DNA from: an uncultured Pirellulaceae bacterium
GTDB taxonomy: Bacteria > Planctomycetota > Planctomycetia > Pirellulales > Pirellulaceae
NCBI GenBank assembly: GCA_937967505.1
Contig: CALCJM010000006.1
Coordinates: forward strand, 1-41,606
DNA: 41,606 nt
Direction of reading: 5' to 3'
A program made the position numbers and the translations under genes. The notes under the pieces were generated by a model. The model saw nothing but the letters and a program-made list of their open reading frames with translations, did not search any database and was not told the origin of the DNA. Positions 38,500 through 41,606 of the stretch are shown piece by piece. How positions within the stretch are numbered: the stretch's first letter is position 1; every line of letters begins with the position of its first letter.

Positions 38500-39288
38500 C
38501 TAGTGATGATCTGCCGGGTCAAATTCAAGATAGCCCTTCAACCACGCAACGCCAATGTAAAACGGAATGGTGTCCAGCAACGCGATCAGCATCTTCACCC
38601 CGTAACCTGTCCCAATAAATACGCTTAACTCGACCCAATCGGCGACGCCTTCAGTCAGCGGCAATCCATTTTTGACAAACAGATAGGTAATCAAAATCAC
38701 GGCGGTCGTGTCAACAAATTGACTGATTAATGTTGACCCGTTGTTCCGCAGCCATAAATGTTTTCCGGATGTCATTTTTTTCCAGAAGTGAAACATGTAG
38801 ACATCGCACAGTTGTGCGGCCAGGTAGGCGATCATCGACGCCCCGACCGCGCCAAAGGCCATTGTCCTGATTGCGAAAAAAGGAGGCGTGTTCCCTGCGG
38901 CGTCCACCGGCAGCCCATCCACGTATTGTTCAAATCCAGGTAACGCACCGCCCAACCACAGAATGAAGACCACCCAGACATTCAGCATCAGCCCGACCAT
39001 CACCACCCAATTGGCGCGCCGTCGGCCATAGAATTCACTGATGAAGTCAGTGCACAGGAAGGTGACCGGGTACGGCAGCACGCCGACGGCGATGGTAAAC
39101 GTCAGCGGAAATGGTTGACCGCTGGCCGTGGTCCAATTCATCGTATAAAGGTGAATGAACCGGCTGATCCCAAGGATATTCAACATCGTCATGGAGCCGA
39201 GGAACAATCCTGCGAGGACCAGAAACACGCGTTCGCGGCGGGCGTGAAGCGCGGAGGCTTCGATGGGATGGAGGGTGGGTTGGGGCAT
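38500..39288 (-). CDS. yhhQ: YhhQ-type queuosine precursor transporter
   Basis: 262-aa membrane protein of the VUT-1/DUF165 family, which imports queuosine precursors (preQ0/preQ1) used to modify tRNA. Six or more hydrophobic segments are seen (RVFLVLAGLFLGSMTMLNIL, ANWVVMVGLMLNVWVVFILW, AVILITYLFVKNG). The family signature includes PYPVTFLCTDFISEFYGRRRA and GSTLISQFVDTTAVI. The ATG at 39288 is used; nine upstream codons are open. It is 207 nt behind the nucleotide-transporter gene on the same strand. Confidence 0.88.
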   Translation of the reverse strand: MPQPTLHPIEASALHARRERVFLVLAGLFLGSMTMLNILGISRFIHLYTMNWTTASGQPFPLTFTIAVGVLPYPVTFLCTDFISEFYGRRRANWVVMVGLMLNVWVVFILWLGGALPGFEQYVDGLPVDAAGNTPPFFAIRTMAFGAVGASMIAYLAAQLCDVYMFHFWKKMTSGKHLWLRNNGSTLISQFVDTTAVILITYLFVKNGLPLTEGVADWVELSVFIGTGYGVKMLIALLDTIPFYIGVAWLKGYLEFDPADHH

Positions 39289-39495
39289 AAACAGATTATA
39301 GCGAAGCCTTCGCACCGATCGTTGTGAAAAACTGCGCTCCTGCGTTTTTCAGATTTTGAAGTGGGAAATTTGAGCAGTTGGCAGATCAATGGCGGGGCTG
39401 CGTTCCGTTGAAATGGTATGCGCACGATCGACGCTACCGCCCAACAGCCCTGTTAATCTCCCTAGTGCCCTTAATACCCTTGTGTGAACCGGGCT

Positions 39496-40779
39496 TTATT
39501 CCGGCGGAGCAAAATTCGACTTTGCTCCAGCCAACAGTTTACGTCTTTGTCCCAACCACCAGCCAGCGAGTGCTGCACCTACCACCAGTGGTATCAGGCC
39601 AACACAGATCGTGCCAAGTAGGACCCAGTGACTGATCAAGGTGTACAGCGTTGCCGAAGCGGCATCGCTAAAACGCACCACGACCGTATCGATGAAGGAT
39701 TTTGATTTGTATTTGGCGTCTTTGCCAACCACCGTAAACAGCATCTCCTTGGCCGGTACGGACATGCCGTAGTGCGCGATGCGATTCATGACATCGACGG
39801 TTGATACCGCCAGCAACGTCGGCGAAACGCCCACCACATAGATGCAGCCAAGGCTAACCAGTGGCCACACCACCAGTGCCGTCGAAATCCCGAATCGCTT
39901 GACCACCTGACCGACCAAGGCTGTTTGTACCAGCAACGTACCAGCCTGCGTGGCGAAATTGACCCCACCGAAATGAGCGGTGCGGGCACTTTCGTCGATG
40001 ATCTGTGTTTTGACGGTTTCATTAAGCAGGAAGTAAACAAAGGTGCTGAACAGTTGGGCCAATACGATGTATAGACAGATGATTTGCAAGTACCGTGATT
40101 TTCCAATCTCACGAAATCCGGCCGTCAGATCTTTGAAGATACTGTTTTCGGGCGGCGCGGCGGAAATGGTTTTCAGCGTTGATGGCCCTGCAGACCGCTG
40201 GAACCACCACGCAAACAGCAATGCTATCTCCAGCAGCAGGCACGCGAGGAACAGCTGGTTTTGAGTGCCGACTTCCGTGGCCATGCGGTTGGTAAACAGG
40301 GAACCGGAGATCGAACCGACGGTCGCTCCCGATGCGATCGGCCCGAACAGACGTTTGGCCTGTTCGTTGGTGAAGGTGTCGGCCAGTACGCTCCACAGCA
40401 GTGAAACCACAAACAGAATAAATACGCTGACCCACACAAAGAACAACATTCGATAGGTCGTTCCCTCCCAGGCCGTTCCGTTAGTCATACCGAAGACCAA
40501 CAGGTTGGCGGCAAAGAAGTGAAAAACGGTAAGAACCAGCGCAGGCTTGGAGCACGTTTTTACCAGCCAAGCGAACAGAGGCACGGCCAGCAACATGACA
40601 ATCGCCACCGCAATAAACAGCCGCGCCGTGGTGACCGATCCAAGTTCGGCAGCAAACGCGTCCCGGACAGGGCGCAGCAGATTATAGCCGGCCATCAGAA
40701 AGAAGAACCAGCAGAATGCCAAGGCGGCATTCTTCCTCTCGTCGATGCGGATATCGATCATGTTGGGAATGAATCGCAT
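39496..40779 (-). CDS. Npt1/Npt2-TLC-type nucleotide transporter (MFS-like)
   Basis: 427-aa polytopic membrane protein with about 10-12 hydrophobic segments. The start MRFIPNMIDIRIDERKNAAL runs into AGYNLLRPVRDAFAAELG, the typical LRPxRD motif of TLC-like/Npt-family proteins related to ATP/ADP translocases. Another family stretch is NEQAKRLFGPIASGATVGSI. In intracellular parasites relatives exchange host ATP; in free-living bacteria the role is unknown. A second ATG at 40761 could be the start. No signal peptide is needed. Substrate unproven. Confidence 0.75.
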   Translation of the reverse strand: MRFIPNMIDIRIDERKNAALAFCWFFFLMAGYNLLRPVRDAFAAELGSVTTARLFIAVAIVMLLAVPLFAWLVKTCSKPALVLTVFHFFAANLLVFGMTNGTAWEGTTYRMLFFVWVSVFILFVVSLLWSVLADTFTNEQAKRLFGPIASGATVGSISGSLFTNRMATEVGTQNQLFLACLLLEIALLFAWWFQRSAGPSTLKTISAAPPENSIFKDLTAGFREIGKSRYLQIICLYIVLAQLFSTFVYFLLNETVKTQIIDESARTAHFGGVNFATQAGTLLVQTALVGQVVKRFGISTALVVWPLVSLGCIYVVGVSPTLLAVSTVDVMNRIAHYGMSVPAKEMLFTVVGKDAKYKSKSFIDTVVVRFSDAASATLYTLISHWVLLGTICVGLIPLVVGAALAGWWLGQRRKLLAGAKSNFAPPE

Positions 40780-40992
40780 GTTATCGACATGGGCAGAGAC
40801 CGGATGAACTCAGTGTGACGAAATGGTTTTCACGAACTGACAGACACAGTGATCGCGAATACGATGACCATTGCCCATGCGACACACGCCGCGCATCGCA
40901 AAATGTCGTTGCTAACAGGAGTTCCGCAGTGTTGGCATGGGCGCATTGAATGGGAGCCAAAACTTATTTTTTAGTACGAATAACCAGTCATG

Positions 40993-41024
40993 AAAAAAAG
41001 CTCAGGCGATGGCCTGAGCTTTTG
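40993..41024 (-). terminator. Rho-independent terminator of rpmB
   Basis: GCTCAGGC (41000-41007) / GCCTGAGC (41012-41019) with loop GATG; on the minus strand it is followed by seven T. It begins about 29 nt past the rpmB stop. Confidence 0.93.
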
Positions 41025-41047
41025 AGTTTTGGATTGTCGCCGGCGGT

Positions 41048-41311
41048 CTATTTGGTGGGCAGTGCGAACGGTTTGTTTTGAACCGCTTTGCGAACGGCAC
41101 CGCTACGGATGCACTGGGTGCAGACACGCATGGTCTTGGTGCCACCGCCGGCAGTGGCGGTGCGGATTTTTTGCAGGTTGGGGCGGAACTGACGGCGGGT
41201 CTTGCCGGTAATTTTGGTACCTACGCCACCCAAATATTTCGCTTTACCGCGAGTTTCGATCTTGTGACCCATTTGTGGGCCTTTTCCGCATACTTGACAG
41301 ACGCGCGCCAT
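41048..41311 (-). CDS. rpmB: 50S ribosomal protein L28
   Basis: 87-aa ribosomal protein L28, part of the large subunit. It begins MARVCQVCGKGPQMGHKIE, which has the CxxC (C5, C8) of zinc-binding L28; a second pair CTQC is at about 64-67, so the zinc ribbon is complete. RRQFRPNLQKI is the conserved core. It is the only ribosomal protein gene in the window and has its own terminator. Confidence 0.95.
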   Translation of the reverse strand: MARVCQVCGKGPQMGHKIETRGKAKYLGGVGTKITGKTRRQFRPNLQKIRTATAGGGTKTMRVCTQCIRSGAVRKAVQNKPFALPTK

Positions 41312-41441
41312 ATCATCAATTCCGTACTGTATTTCTGTGATCTAAAGCGGGGTATTATAGCGACTGTCTATCGTCTGGCAACGGCATAAAATGCAGCTTT
41401 TCCCGGCAAAGTAACCGGTTTCGTCCATCGTCATCGGCAAA

Positions 41442-41606
41442 TCAAGCCATTCGTTGTGTCTTTTCCATCAAAGCATGACAACGGGCAACGGCCTGATCAA
41501 ACGGCAACAGGCACTTCCGCAGCGATTCGTCTTTGCGAAATGCTGCCATGATCATCAGTTGAAAATTCATTTCCATCAAATTTGCTGCCGGCGTGTCGGT
41601 CTGAGT
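41442..41606 (-). CDS. C-terminal end of an unidentified protein (5' cut by window)
   Basis: An open frame from the window edge encodes 54 residues and ends in TGA at 41442. It contains MEMNFQLMIMAAFRKDESL and KCLLPFDQAVARCHALMEK, which look alpha-helical and coding-like. The gene cannot be identified from this piece. Confidence 0.5.
   Translation of the reverse strand, partial: TQTDTPAANLMEMNFQLMIMAAFRKDESLRKCLLPFDQAVARCHALMEKTQRMA

Overview
The window reads as a chromosomal segment of a planctomycete, most likely a Pirellula/Rhodopirellula-type bacterium. The reasons are gene content and style: a tetrahydromethanopterin-linked C1 gene (fhcA) outside any methanogen, an archaeal-type ProRS, both GlnRS and GluRS, LRR and proline-rich lipoproteins, an ECF sigma/zinc anti-sigma pair, mostly weak ribosome binding sites, and many short divergent or convergent units with moderate GC. 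This assignment is inferred from protein families, not from a marker gene. No tRNA, rRNA, CRISPR array, prophage or transposase gene was seen.

Layout. 1-3.6 kb: two 3'-5' exoribonucleases on the minus strand (RNase R, cut by the window edge, and a YhaM-like OB/HD enzyme). 3.7-5.8 kb: proS plus a DUF4416 gene. 5.8-8.0 kb: an LRR lipoprotein with an extra copy of its own C-terminal coding end, then a DUF952 protein. 8.1-11.1 kb: thiC with a long structured leader, divergent from an exported thioredoxin-like protein. 11.2-17.6 kb, minus strand: a proline-rich lipoprotein, Mn-type superoxide dismutase, and a large PAS-GGDEF diguanylate cyclase. 18-19.5 kb: a six-helix membrane protein with a Lys/Ala-rich tail, preceded by a striking folded-RNA candidate. 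19.6-21.3 kb: a ThpR-like protein and a PfkB kinase. 21.6-24.2 kb: anti-sigma/sigma pair divergent from a fatty acid desaturase. 24.9-26.1 kb: an AT-rich secreted beta-helix protein. 26.4-35 kb: glnS, a four-unit hairpin repeat array, gltX, recA and alaS. 35-41.6 kb: a secreted protein, a 63-aa protein, fhcA, a YhhQ-type transporter, an Npt/TLC-type nucleotide transporter, rpmB, and the end of one more gene.

Themes. Translation and RNA turnover dominate (rnr, yhaM, proS, glnS, gltX, alaS, rpmB, YhhQ for queuosine supply). The window is also laced with one family of REP-like hairpins: about 16 copies in two mirror-image forms, mostly sitting directly behind stop codons.

The best candidates for something undescribed are (a) the nested, mutually exclusive stems at 17916-18029, between the diguanylate cyclase and the membrane protein, which look like a riboswitch but match no class I recognise; (b) the REP-like family, whose two forms differ by compensatory base pairs; and (c) the relic of a second LRR gene, whose differences are nearly all silent. 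No multi-gene defence or biosynthetic system was recognised.
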